From positions 12,830,262 to 12,894,261 of the forward strand of contig NC_068299.1 of NCBI RefSeq assembly GCF_025860055.1: a DNA stretch of 64,000 nucleotides, read 5' to 3'. This DNA is from Xyrauchen texanus (Eukaryota; Chordata; Actinopteri; Cypriniformes; Catostomidae). Shown here one piece after another: positions 38,243-48,131 of this stretch. The notes under the pieces were generated by a model. It saw only the letters and a list, made by a program, of their open reading frames with translations, did not search any database and was not told where the DNA came from. The translations under genes and the position numbers were made by a program. The first letter of the stretch is position 1, and each line of letters begins with the position of its first letter.

Positions 38243-41200
38243 AGTACTGTGCAAAACATTTTAGGCACTTGCGAAAAATGGTTCATAATGAGGATGTCTA
38301 CAAAAATAATGCCATAAATAGTTTTAATTTATCAATTATTGTCATACAAAGTGCAGTAAACATAAAACTAAATCAATATTTGGTGTAACCACCTTTGCCT
38401 TCAAAACCGCACCAATTTTCCTTCCTTCACAGTTTTTCTTGGTTGTTGGCCGATAGGATGTTCCAAGCTTCACCAAAGTTGTTTTTAACGTATCTATTAC
38501 AGCTGTCTCAGTTGCTTCGGTCTCTTCTTGTAATCCCAGACTGACTCAATGTTCAGTGGGGGGTTCTGTGGGGACCATGCCATCTGTTGCAGGGCTCCCT
38601 GTTCTTCTATTCTATTCTTTTAGAGTGAAAATGGTTATGAAGGACTCCGCTTATTGGGTGGAGTTTGGAGGATCATTCCACTACTGAAAGACAATGAGTG
38701 CAAGTTTCAACCTGACATTTTGTCAATGTTATTTTGTCTTGCTTTTTAAGGCATTCGAAAAGGTGCAAGAATTGGAAGAGACAACAGAGAGATTGAGAGC
38801 AGAGAATCAAAGCAGTCAAAAGGTATAACTCTCACCTCACCAAGACTATGCCAAACCTTATCGTCATGAATCACTTTCAAATTGGCCTTTTTTTTTTTTT
38901 TAGCTGTACCTTTTAATGAGTTTTTCTTCACTGAGCAACATTTGACCATTAGATATGCAGCAAGCTAATTATTTATTTGGCACTACTCCATTATTTGCAA
39001 CTTAGTATGAAAAGAACACACTAAACATCATTACTGACTCGACTCTTTTTTTTTTAAAAAAGTTTTTATATACACACACACACATTTGTTCCTCTGTGTG
39101 CAGCTGAAGGACAAGGTGATGCTGCTAGAAGCTCAACTAGAGGAACCGGTTCAGTCAGCTTCTATTGACAGCCAGAGCCAATCTGAAGAGATGACACATG
39201 TGAGAGCACACTCCTGACTAAAGGCATTTTAACAGAAGCAGTGGCACAAATTGCTAAACAAAATGCTTTTTTTCAAAATTGGAAGATACTCTAGTCGTTC
39301 ACAACTTAAATGCGAAGTGCAACCAATTGCTAAACTGTAACAGATCTGTTATTACAATGAATGGAAGATAGCGCTCTTTAAGATTTTTAAGAAAACTTTA
39401 AGAATTTTCTTTTTCTGTTTCTGCTGATACCAGCCTTTATGGTCCTAGAACTGGCTTTTAAATAATACTGACCATTTGCATTCCGAATAGATGCATAAAA
39501 TGAATGTAGAACTTTGAGGTCTTCTACCTGTTGTAATTATTATTATTTATTTTTTTTCTTCCCCCATCGATTTGCCAATCTTTGTCATAGCCCACTAATA
39601 AGCTCTTTTTTTGTGGTGCTATTTATTCTACATTTTGCTAAGCTCTCTCTTATACAGCTTTTTGTCTTGGCAGTGTCTTCTAAGCAAAATGTTTGTTTCC
39701 TTGCTTTAACTGGGGACTCCTTAACTACTAGCCATCAATCAAAAGATTTATGCTCTCCAAAATTGAAATTGAAGTCTAGTTTTAAGGTCAGTTTTACTTG
39801 ATTTGGTAAGATGGCCCAGTAAGCTATTCTAAATTTCAGTGAAATGAATCAAGGAGACATGAAGTAGCACTGTGATGTAGGAAACCAGTTTCTTGGGACA
39901 ACAGTCATAAATACAGTTTAGCCATCATTATACAGAAATGTTTGACTGCACAATGCCATGATTGACCAATCAGAACCAAGTATGCCAAACACATTCCCAT
40001 TTTGTCAGAAAATGCAAAGTCTATTTGAATGCCAGTTCCATACACGTGAACCAAAAGCTTTTATCATCTTGCCTGTTGAGTTTGTTGTTTTTTTTATTTT
40101 AATTGTTCAGTCAACTTACAAGTGTAATAAACATCTGTTGTGTTTAAGGGATCATTTTTAAATAAGTTCCATAAGGCATGCATTTTTCATCGATAAATGT
40201 TTTCTTGTTATTAGGCCTTAAAGGAATAGTTCACCCAAAAATGAAAATTCTCTCATTTACTCTGAACCTCAGCATCCCAAATGTGAATGATTGAGTTTTT
40301 TACGCTGAATTCAAAGATTTTTAGAAGAATATCTCTGCTTTCTAGGTATATTCAATGCAAGTCAACAGGGTCCAAAAGTCTGAAGCTAAAACGGCACATA
40401 GGCAGCATAAAAGTAATCCATACGACTCCATCCATATCTTCAGAAGTGATGATAATGGTAGGGGTTGAGAAACGGGTACATTTTTAAGTCCTTTTTCCCT
40501 ATAAATTCACCTTGCTGCCCAATAAGTTACAAAGAATGCGCATTGCCAAAAACAAAAGAATAAGATCTTTTAGGAAAGAAGAGCGCTTAAGAGGGCTGTG
40601 TGAAAATGGAGATTTATAGTAAAAAAGGACTTAAATATTGATATGTTTCTCACCCACACCTATTAAATCACTTTATAAGACATTGATTTAACCACTGGAG
40701 TTACCTTTAAGCTGCCTTTTATATGCTTTTTAAACTTCAGAGTTTTAGACACTGTTGATTTGCATTGTATAGACTTACAGAGCGGAGATATTCTTCTAAA
40801 AATCTTTGTGGTCAGCAGAAGAAACTTAAGCCAAAACACTTCTGGGATGGCATCAGGTAAATGATAAGAGAATTTTCATTTTTTGGTGAACTATTCCTTT
40901 AAATCAGCTTCACATACATCTGACCTACTAGTAAATGATTAGTTCAGCTGTGATATTTAACAGTTCCTTTGCTTGTTTTCAGTTGAAGCAGCTTTTATCA
41001 GAATCAGAAATACAGCTGAGTGCAGCCCAGCAGGAGGTTGAGACACAGAGGGAGGAACTTTCACAGGTCAGTTAAATTTTCCCCACTCTGAGGTCAATAT
41101 GTGGTAAGGGACTACCCCCATAATTCTAATAGAGTTTGCCACAATCATGTGGCAAACAGGAGGGATTGGACACAACCAAGGGGTTGTTATTCTTGAATGA

Positions 41201-42977
41201 CCGCTTCCTTTTCCAGGTCAGAAAGCAGCTGAATGACGTGATGCTGCGAGCTCAGGGAGTGGCAGAGAACGGGCAGCCTGAGGCAGAGGAATGTCAGGTT
41301 AGGGTGCAACGCACAGGGGCACCCTGCACGCTTTACTGAGCAGCACTAAATATGCGCTGCATTAGAGCAAATGCTAGCTGTAGTCGATGGCTGTGTTTTG
41401 AGACAGCCTTTGTCTCTATCACTTAAAAGAATAGTTCACCTTAAAAATTACAATTCTGTGATTATTTACTCGCCTCAAGTCATTCCAAACCTGTATGATT
41501 TTTATTCTTCTGTGGAACACAAAAGATGTTCAGTAACCATTCATTTTCAGTTAATCTTTTTCCATATGTTGAAATTAAATGGTGACTGAGACTGAACATG
41601 GTCTAACATCTCCTTTAGTGTTCCACGGATAAAAGAAAGTCATATGCATTTGGAACAACATGAGGGTGAGTAAATATTGACAGAATTGTATTTTTGGTTG
41701 AGTTGTTCTTTTAACATCCATAGATTCTAAACCTCAAATGGATGCACATTTGGCATTATACTAATATACAGTGTCTTCTCACTCTGTCCAGTGCTGCCAG
41801 TAGGGGGACATCGTACTCCTATTTCTAACCATTCATATTTCAGCATTTTGTTTCAACAGCTTCTGTTAACCCAGGCACCTGTTTTCACTTGGGGTTCTTT
41901 CTCTCTTACTCCCCTTTTAACCACTAACATTTGTCTTTAGCATTTGAAAGATCTTACTGCTTGCTTTTGAATGCAATTGCACTAATGAAGCTCTTGTGAT
42001 GTTTGGCATGGAAAGGTTTTGTAGCAGCTAGAAGATGAACTTCGATCTGTTCTGAATGTTATCACACTTTGTCTATGTCCATGTTTTCTAAGTAAAATAA
42101 TAATTTGGACTGGCATGGTTTAAATGTGTGTTGTGGTTCAGGTCCAGGCTCAACTGGAGCAGACAGTGGACAAACTTCAGAGTGAACAAGTTCTAAACCA
42201 GCAGCTGTCTGCCGAAGTAGAGCAGGTACAGCAGTGTTCATGACCATTAAATTACATTCACAATTGAGCATATTGTTCTTTGTATATCTCTTTCAGTTTA
42301 AGCTCATTATTCATCCACTCTGATTTCCATCACCTCATTCATTCTAAGGCTCAGGAGACCCTCAGGAAACAGCTTCAAACCCATATGGAACAAACAAAGT
42401 CAGCTGGAGATACTGCAGCCATGGAAGATGTTACTCAGTTGAAGGTACTGTGCATTTTGACTTGGGATGCATTGATATAGAAATTATGGCTTACACTGAT
42501 AGTTCTCTATTATTGAATGACTTCAGTTGAAATTTCTTATCAAAACATTACAATGTAGAAAAGATTGATACGTACCATACATTCTGGATGATTACTATAG
42601 TTGGCCATTTAGTTTTTCTATTTTTTCTTAAAAGTTTCTTGTTTAGGAATCTTGTTTGAATTTTGATTCTGTGTAAAGCCCTCATGCGCATGACTTGGTG
42701 TTTTAGGAGTGTCTAGAAAAAGAGCGAAAGATGACCAAAGATTTGGGCCAGGCAGCCACCAAACTACAGCGGCTGCTTAGAAACAGTCAGGACCAACTTG
42801 CCAAAGAAAAAGAAAATGTCAGGACCCTGCAGGATCAGTTGCAAGACAAGGTAAATATGGCACAAATATGAATAGTTAATGGGAGCCGCCACTGCATGTC
42901 TATAATAATGTCCTTCTTTCTTACTGTGCTCTTTTCAGGAGGTTGGTGGAGAGGTGAAGGGAGGCACTTCTGTTTAA
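19590..42977 (+). CDS. rrbp1: rrbp1, ribosome-binding protein 1 / p180 (28 coding exons, 1321 aa)
   Basis: Coding exons: 19590-21021, 24773-24927, 25267-25389, 25997-26149, 28378-28496, 29126-29279, 30540-30678, 31102-31253, 32023-32057, 32152-32227, 32386-32423, 32974-33055, 33148-33185, 33302-33377, 34228-34268, 34382-34469, 36573-36665, 37472-37564, 37683-37772, 37849-37941, 38751-38822, 39104-39199, 40983-41066, 41217-41297, 42142-42225, 42349-42444, 42707-42850, 42939-42977. All are GT-AG and in phase. RRBP1 is a rough-ER membrane protein that binds ribosomes and microtubules. MDIYDPQTLG plus a membrane segment (~residues 11-31) and METSYEEA-type sequence match the family start. A Lys-rich block (~57-77) and ~24 AQKSAPPAP-like repeats (~117-367) follow. 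KNKRKKKAKVE precedes a long coiled coil with family phrases LPYKALVSTV, GIIQDSWHKATQKGDP and NSILRDALNQATSQ. The end, GGTSV, resembles the human C-terminus. Exon 1 holds the whole repeat region. The kinectin paralogue lacks this N-terminus. Confidence 0.95.
19938..20690 (+). repeat. rrbp1: rrbp1 AQKSAPPAP-type coding repeat array
   Basis: About two dozen QK-centred units of mostly 9 residues, rich in Ala, Pro, Ser and Lys. The first are nearly identical at DNA level (27-bp period, 19957-20063); later ones are more diverged (AQKSDPPVS, AQKPATPAS, AKKAAPSAL). In mammals the ribosome-binding region of RRBP1 is a basic decapeptide repeat; a similar role here is inferred from position on the cytosolic side just after the membrane segment. 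Confidence 0.9.
20001..20363 (+). repeat. rrbp1: 180-bp tandem duplication inside the rrbp1 repeat array
   Basis: Bases 20001-20183 are identical to 20181-20363 by direct reading, giving two copies of a 60-residue unit. The unit carries the distinctive variants QKSSQSAHAQK and SASTATAQKAA. The duplication stays in frame. Confidence 0.95.
21022..24772 (+). other. rrbp1: rrbp1 intron after the repeat exon
   Basis: Begins GTATGC and ends CTCTAG. Contains a (GA)n run at 22206-22231 and a foldback repeat at 23785-24350. Phrases around 21840-21900 and 22880-22940 (GCAACTTTGTCGCTAG; GTTGGCAACATTGG) look like diverged inverted arms of another repeat. No independent gene recognised. Confidence 0.5.
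23785..24350. mobile_element. Foldback repeat in rrbp1 intron
   Basis: CACTTACAATGGAAGTGATT near 23910 is answered in inverted orientation near 24230 (CATTCACTTTCATTGCAAGT), with flanking poly-T tracts also mirrored. The arms enclose ~300 bp. Looks like a short non-autonomous DNA element; family not named. Confidence 0.55.
26291..28167. mobile_element. Long foldback element with ~1.3-kb interior in rrbp1 intron
   Basis: The left arm starts TTAGAGGGATAGTTCAAAC and runs through CATGCCATCCCAGATGTGTA and TAGGTCCTTACAATGCAAGT. The right arm (27900-28167) is the inverse and ends GGTGGACTATCCCTTTAA. The arms are ~270 bp. The interior does not resemble the short siblings at 31292 and 40218; no transposase is readable in it. 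Confidence 0.75.
30037..30150 (+). mobile_element. tRNA-derived SINE fragment
   Basis: CTGTAGCTCAACTGGTAAAG (A box) and GGGCTTGATTCCCAGCAG (B box) are spaced as in a tRNA head, followed by ATGTATGCATTGTAA. A separate SINE-like tail (GTAAGTCGCTTTAGACAAAA) is at 30920-30939. Confidence 0.6.
30486..30515. repeat. (TG)n microsatellite next to an rrbp1 splice acceptor
   Basis: TG run ending 25 bp before the 3' splice site of the exon at 30540-30678; between them is the pyrimidine-rich CCCCTCTGCAG. Confidence 0.9.
31292..31946. mobile_element. Foldback element in rrbp1 intron
   Basis: Left arm ATTAAACGAATAGTG then TATGCCATCCCAGATGTGTA; right arm has CTAGGATGGCATGAGGGTGA and ends TGAACCTTTCCTTTAA. 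Same family as the element at 40218. Confidence 0.75.
32023..34469 (+). repeat. rrbp1: Four tandem exon pairs in the rrbp1 coiled coil
   Basis: Eight consecutive exons alternate short (35, 38, 38, 41 nt) and longer (76, 82, 76, 88 nt). In each pair the short exon starts in phase 0 and ends after AG. The longer exon completes a Ser codon (AGT or AGC) and ends in phase 0. The long exons encode similar peptides: SLKEKESRVLTLEEEL, SIKEKGDQIAALQEEL, SLKEERARVASFEDEM and SVTEKESLATSLQQEL. This is an old tandem duplication of an exon pair. Confidence 0.85.
32499..32890 (+). mobile_element. tRNA-derived SINE in rrbp1 intron
   Basis: Starts GGGGGACCTGGATAGCTCAG with A box TAGCTCAGTGG; shares GGCGTGCTGAGTGACTCCAG and GGGTAACCTCCTCGTGGTCG with the other copies. 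Ends GGCATTCCAAATTGGGAGAA and A-rich tail, then a T-rich tract that serves as pyrimidine tract for the exon at 32974. Confidence 0.88.
34595..35529. mobile_element. MITE with ~45-bp inverted repeats at TTAA sites
   Basis: Left end TTAAGGGCAGTTCACACTGC; right end, read inverted, TTAAGGCCAATTCACACTGC. Both continue CCCAACAAATGCCAACA. TTAA flanks both ends (34595-34598 and 35526-35529), suggesting a piggyBac- or Kolobok-type target duplication. The interior shows no transposase. Confidence 0.85.
35680..36170. mobile_element. Foldback DNA element (CTGATCAGCCACAA family), copy 1
   Basis: Begins ACTGATCAGCCACAATATTG and ends with its inverse (ATGTTGTGGCTGAATGGTGT). Inner arms CAATTGTACAGAGTGG and CCGCTCTGTACAATTG also pair. 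Copy 2 is at 45419-45851. Confidence 0.85.
37225..37426. mobile_element. Foldback fragment with a perfect 20-bp hairpin
   Basis: GTCACCATTCACTTTCATTG at 37246-37265 is the exact reverse complement of 37292-37311, around an AT-rich loop. The right side ends GAGTGAACTATCTCTTTAG, the end typical of the local foldback family. Confidence 0.75.
38171..38240. repeat. (AT)n microsatellite
   Basis: About 70 bp of alternating T and A in an rrbp1 intron. It produces an Ile-Tyr open frame that is not a gene. Confidence 0.98.
38242..38700 (-). mobile_element. Tc1-like relic in rrbp1 intron
   Basis: Begins TAGTACTGTGCAAAACATTT then TTTAGGCACTTGCGAAAAAT, AATATTTGGTGTAACCACCT and CTGTGGGGACCATGCCATCT. These phrases are familiar from teleost Tc1 elements read from the 3' end of the transposase strand. 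Only one end and part of the body remain. Confidence 0.55.
40218..40902. mobile_element. Near-complete foldback element
   Basis: TTAAAGGAATAGTTCACCCA at the left, and on the right GGTGAACTATTCCTTTAA, form a near-perfect terminal palindrome. Long inner arms pair too (AATGCAAGTCAACAGGGTCC with its inverse near 40745). It is the best-preserved member of the family in this window. Confidence 0.85.
41423..41714. mobile_element. Short foldback MITE
   Basis: Starts TTAAAAGAATAGTTCACC and ends GTTGAGTTGTTCTTTTAA. Arms contain TCATTCCAAACCTGTATG and the inverse-like CATTTGGAACAACATGAG. Related in ends, but not in body, to the 40218 family. Confidence 0.75.
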
Positions 42978-43420
42978 GGTGGAAAACACTAAACAGCTTG
43001 CCAAAAATTGCCTTAAGATTACCAAAATGAAGCATTCCATAATTTTATTTTCTTGTTCTACTGTAGTCTTGGGAAAAATCGCACCTTTTGGAGAAATCTT
43101 TAACCAATGCAAATATTTTATTAAGGAGATTTGCTGGAACGATTTCTGCTTTATACATTCCATCTTAAAACTTCTGGCTGTCATAAATTATTCCTCAACT
43201 TCCTTGTATTTTCCGAGTGTTCCTGCATTTCCCCTGATGTCAGTGTTAAAAGGGAAACCGTATGTATGTTAAGTATACATCAACTAGTGCAAATGCTTGT
43301 AATTGAATAAATATGCATACCTTTATGGTACATGGATACAGCATCTGGAATGCCCTCTCTGCAGTTGGCTTAAACACCACTGTATAAGTTTGATAAATAA
43401 TAAACATACCTTCAACATTG
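42978..43420 (+). other. rrbp1: rrbp1 3' untranslated region with poly(A) signals
   Basis: The stop is TAA at 42975-42977. AATAAA occurs at 43306-43311, and AATAATAAAC lies near 43395-43404. The true cleavage site cannot be seen. Confidence 0.6.
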
Positions 43421-43539
43421 CTTTATGTGTTACTGTCAGTTTCTTATTACATATGATTTTGGTCTATTATGGCTGGTTCATCTGTTTGAAAAAATGTTTT
43501 TTTTTTTTTACTAGCATTGAAGGGGGAGCCTTAAATGTA

Positions 43540-44520
43540 TAGCTGTCACCAAAAGTATTGGCAATGACATTTTGTGTTTGGCAAAGTTTGCTGCTTCAGT
43601 ATTTGTAGATTATTTTGTCACATGTTTCTATGTTATACTGGAAAACAATGATAAGCATTTCATGAGTTTTAATGGCTTTTATTGGCAAAAACATTCAATA
43701 TATGCAAAGAGTCAATATTTACAGTGTTGACCCTTGTTCTTCATAACCTCTGCTATTCACTCTTGTATGCTGGATATCAGCTTCTGGGCCAAATCCTGAC
43801 CGATGGCGATCCATTCTTGACCTATTAGTGATCAGTCCACTCGCCTTTTGAGGATTGACCACAGGTTCTCTATGGGATTAAGATCCGGGGAGTTGCCTGG
43901 CCACGGATCCAAAATTCTATGTAATGATCTCCGAGCCACTTCATTATCACTCTTGCCTTGTGACATGGTGCTCCATCATGTTGGAAAATGTACGGATCAT
44001 CAACAAATTGCTCCTGGATCTTTGGAAGAAGTTGCTCTTGCAGGAGGTTTTGATACTATTCTTTATTTATGGCTGTATTTTTGGGCAGAATTATGAGCCC
44101 ACTCCCTTGGATGAAAAGCAACCCCACACATGGATGGTCTCAGGATGCTTCACTGTTGGCATGACACAGGACTCATGGTAGCGTTCACCTTTTCTTCTCT
44201 GGACTATCGATTTTCCAGATGGCCCAAACAGTCAGAAGGGGGCTTCATCAGAGAAAATATCTTTGCCCCAGTCTTCTGCTGTCCAATCCTTGTACTTCCT
44301 GCAGAATTTCAGTCTGTCCTTGATGTTTTTCTTGGAGAGAAGTGGCTTCTTTGCTGCCCTTATTGACACCAGGCCATTGTCCAAAAGTCTTCTCACTATG
44401 CATGCAGATGCAGTCACACCAACCTGCTGCCAATATTGAACAAGCTCTGCACTGTTGGTGACACGATTCCGTAGCTGACTGTCCTGGCGCTTGCTGGGAA
44501 TTCCTAAAGCTGTACTGTAG
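43540..44520 (-). mobile_element. Tc1-like transposon relic downstream of rrbp1
   Basis: On the minus strand, pieces of a Tc1 transposase are readable. IVRRLLDNGLVSIRAAKKPL and WTAEDWGKDIFSDEAPF (44417-44232) include the D-E-like catalytic-domain entry. A fragment meaning FQHDGAPCH follows near 43980-43950. Stops and shifts interrupt it, the N-terminal DNA-binding part is missing beyond ~44520, and only the 43540 end (TGTCACCAAAAGTATTGGCA) looks terminal. Confidence 0.85.
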
Positions 44521-44548
44521 ATAGCGTAGTTTAATTGTAATTTAAATG

Positions 44549-44805
44549 GTAAATGGTCTGCACTTATATAGTGCTTTTTTTAACCTTCGAGGTTACCAAA
44601 GCACTTTACACTGTGTCCCAATCACCCATTCACACACACACACACTCATACATGCAAGGTGCTAGCCTGACATTTGGAGCAGCTTGGGGTTCAGTGTCTT
44701 GCCCAAGGACACTTCGGCATGTGGAGTTGTGGGCCAGGAATCGAACCGCCAACCCTGTGATTAGCAGCCGACCCACTCTACCACCTGAGCCACAGACTTT
44801 GTTCT
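44549..44805 (-). mobile_element. tRNA-derived SINE, minus orientation
   Basis: On the minus strand: CTGTGGCTCAGGTGGTAGAG (A box), then GGCGGTTCGATTCCTGGCCC (B box). CCTTGGGCAAGACACTGAAC comes next, and the tail is AAAGCACTATATAAGTGCAG. Same family as 57706. Confidence 0.88.
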
Positions 44806-45418
44806 GACTGTGCAATAAAAGGGTTGCTTTATTGCCAGACTGACCGTGCCAGGCTAAACTCGCATACAAAATCAGCTGCAACTTTTGGCATAATTTACTC
44901 TTCATGTCTGCATCATCAGGGGCCCTGTACAGTAAAATGGTAAAATCGAAGATATCTCAATTGCAGAAAGAAAATTACATTCTACAATTGCAAAAAGTCT
45001 TGGAAAATGTATCGATAGAAAAAGTGCTGTCCTAGGAGGTTGTGTTCTATATCTGTTTGTCCAGGTAGGGAAAAATAAGTTAATTTTGTTGGATACTTAA
45101 TCTCCCACTAAAAATTTCAGCCTTCAACATTGAACGTGTATTAACAATAACAAGGAAATCATAGAATAAACTACAGCAGGATATTTTCTGCCCATTCTTG
45201 AAACATGCCTTTGTTAGGGGATGCGTTTTTACAAATGTCAAAATTAATTTATTTGTTTATTTGGCATGTAGTCTTGTAATAAGTGGGATAATGTACAGTC
45301 AGACAGTTGTTATTGCAAAATAAACCCCTTCTGGGTGATACAACACCACTCTGCTCTGTTTGGGTTTATTGTGCGATAAGAAATGTAAAGGATCTCTTAC
45401 AAATATATGTATACCGTC

Positions 45419-45851
45419 TGGCAACAACAATCATGCCAAGGTCCAAATCACTGAGATCAAATTTGTTCCCCATTCTGATGGTTGATGTGAACATTATTTG
45501 AAGCTGCTGACACATATCTGCATGATTTTAAGCACTGCACTGCTGCCACAGGATTGGCTGATTAGATAATTGCATGGATGATTGTTGGTGCCAGATGGGC
45601 TGGTTTGAGTATTTCTGTAACTGCTGATCTACTGGAAATGTCTTGTTGATGAGAGAGGTCAACAGAGAATGGTCAGACTGGTTTGAACTGACAAAGTCTA
45701 TGGTAACTCAGATAACCACTCTGTACAATTGTGGTGAGAAGAATAGCATCTCAGAATGATATTCTGAGATACAGGTTGCCGCTGTTTTGGCAGCATGAGG
45801 GGGACATACACAATATTAGGCAGGTGGATTTAGTGTTGTGGCTGATCGGTG
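45419..45851. mobile_element. Foldback DNA element (CTGATCAGCCACAA family), copy 2
   Basis: Shares ATGATTGTTGGTGCCAGATG, GGTCAACAGAGAATGGTCAG and CAATTGTGGTGAGAAGAATA with the copy at 35680, and ends TTGTGGCTGATCGGTGTA. The left end is truncated: it begins inside the family's middle (GGCAACAACAATCATGCC). Confidence 0.8.
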
Positions 45852-46446
45852 TATGTATGTGTGTGTGTGCGCTAGCTTCACTAGTATATACTCTATATAT
45901 GTCTTAGATTAACAAATTGGATTAAAACCAGTTTAGATCCAGTTTGCGGCCTTCACATTCCATTCCTTTGCAAACGAGTTGAAACGAAGCTGAGTTACAC
46001 CTCAAGGCACAATGGTGTGAGTTAATTCAGAAATGCCTCTGAATCAAACGTTGGTAACACTTCAGTAGCGTGTAATATGGACTCTGTATAGTATTGATAA
46101 ATTGCACTCCACAAAATAATTACAGTTAATAATTAGGTGTGAAAATATGTGCTACAAAATTGAGTATGATAATGACGATGATTGTCATAGAGCAGAAAAT
46201 TCATTTGAAAGGAAATTGTGTTCATGCTTTTCGCACTAAGCCTAAACCTTGTTTGCAGTAATGAAAACATTCTTTATAATGATCATATGTGATCGTCATC
46301 ACATGCTTTGTTTGCAAATCCGTACACTGTGAATTTATTTACATTAATGCTGTATGGTACTAATGCCTGTTTTTCCAAACAGCTCTCTACAACATTTATG
46401 AAAAATAATAATACTAATCATGATCATAATTCAAAATAATGAAACA

Positions 46447-46515
46447 GGGGGCCTGGGTAGCTGAGCGAGTATTGACGCTGACTACCACCCCAGGAGTCGT
46501 GAGTTTGAATCTTTT
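46447..46515 (+). mobile_element. SINE head fragment
   Basis: GGGGCCTGGGTAGCTGAGCG and GAGTCGTGAGTTTGAATC correspond to the first ~70 bp of the SINE family at 6335; the rest is absent. Confidence 0.75.
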
Positions 46516-46907
46516 TGGCTAATGTCTAACATCAAGCACTCTCCTGGTACATCAAATAATCTTTTTATTACTTTTAAGGGCTGTCAAAATGCTGTGACAT
46601 TCACCATTTTATTAGGCAATAAACAGAAAGTCTCAATACCAATCATTAGGTGGGTGTATGGGACAGCTGTAAAAACAGCATGGATCTACTTTCAATTAAA
46701 TTCTCGAAAAAAAATAAAAATAAAAAAATTTAGATAAATGCTCATTATATTGTTAATATGTATTTTATTGAAAATACCCTTTATTCTATTCAACTTACAC
46801 ATTTTATAAATTGTTATGTATTATTGTAACAGTCTACTGATCGTATATAACAGGCCTTTATATATATATTTAAAGTATAATAGAATAGAGAATATTCGTA
46901 ATAATGT

Positions 46908-48131
46908 ACAACCCCAATCCAAAGTTGGGACAGTATGAAATGCTAATAAAAACAAAAAGGAGTGACACTTTTGCTATAGTGAAAGTACTACAACTATACA
47001 TTATATGATGTTGTACCTTGTGAATTAAATGTTTTTTTATAAATAAAAAATTATTTTCAGTCATCTCAAATCAAATGACTGCAACATGCTCCAAAAAAGT
47101 TGGGACAGTGGAGTATTTACCACTGTTAAACATCACCATTTCTTCTAATAACACTTATTTAGGCACTGAAGACACAAGTTTGTTAAGTTTAAAAAGTAGA
47201 ATTTTCCCCCATTCATTCATTACGCAGGTCTTCAGCTGCACAATTGTATGGGGTCTTCATTGCCGTATGGTGTGCTTCATAATGCACCACACATTCTCAG
47301 TTGGAGATGGTCAGGACTGCAGGCAGGCCAGTCTAGCACCCGCGCTCTCTACTTATTCGGCCAGTATGTGGTTTGAAGTTGTCCTGCTGAAAATTCCAGA
47401 AAAAGACGGTGCTGGATGGCACTATATGTTGCTCCAAAGTTTGTAATTATCCGTCTGCGTTAATGGTGCCATCACAGATGGCGAGTTACCCATGCCATGG
47501 GCACTGACACACCTCTGGTCCATACAGACACTGGATTTTGGACCTGATGCTGATAACAGCTTGGATGGTCCTTTTCCTTTTTGGCCCGGAGAACATGACG
47601 GCTGTGTTTTTCAAAAACTATTTGAAATTCCTTGAATCTTTAAACTATATTTTGCACTGTAGAGGGTGAAATGCCAAAATTCTTCCAATTTGTCTTTGGG
47701 AACATTGTTCTCAAAGTGCTGGATTATTTGCTGAAGCATTTGTTGGCAAATTGACAAGTCTTGAAAGATCCTTGCTCTTGAAGGACTAGACCGTTTTTGG
47801 AGGCTCCTTATATACTATGACACGATTGCCTCACCTGTTTAACATCTCCTGTTTCACATTGTCTTATTTTAACTCGTCAAATTGTTATTAGTTTTAAATT
47901 GCCCCGTCTCAACTTTTTTGGAGCATGTTGCGATGATCTTTTTTTAAAATGACTGTACATAAAATATATATATATATATATATATATATTTTCACAAGGT
48001 AAAACATCATATACTATGTAGTTGTAGTGCTTTCAATATAGCAAAGAGTGAATATAATTTACAAATTACTCCTTTTTGTTTTTATTATAATTCTTCATAC
48101 TGTCCCAACATTTTCGGAATTGGGGTTGTAT
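46908..48131 (-). mobile_element. Tc1/mariner-type element with long inverted repeats
   Basis: The ends are TACAACCCCAATCC and, inverted, TACAACCCCAATTCCG. Pairing continues through GTTGGGACAGTATGA, CAAAAAGGAGT, TTTGCTATAGTGAAAGTACT and ACCTTGTGAA, so the imperfect arms are over 100 bp. On the minus strand near 47340 a frame reads RVLDWPACSPD, the transposase catalytic-domain signature (Asp of LDWPACSPDLSP-type motif). Many stops: inactive. An AT microsatellite lies at 47963-47988. Confidence 0.85.

Noticed and set aside
37955..38317. Open frame with an (IY)n tract
   Set aside because: Created by the AT microsatellite.
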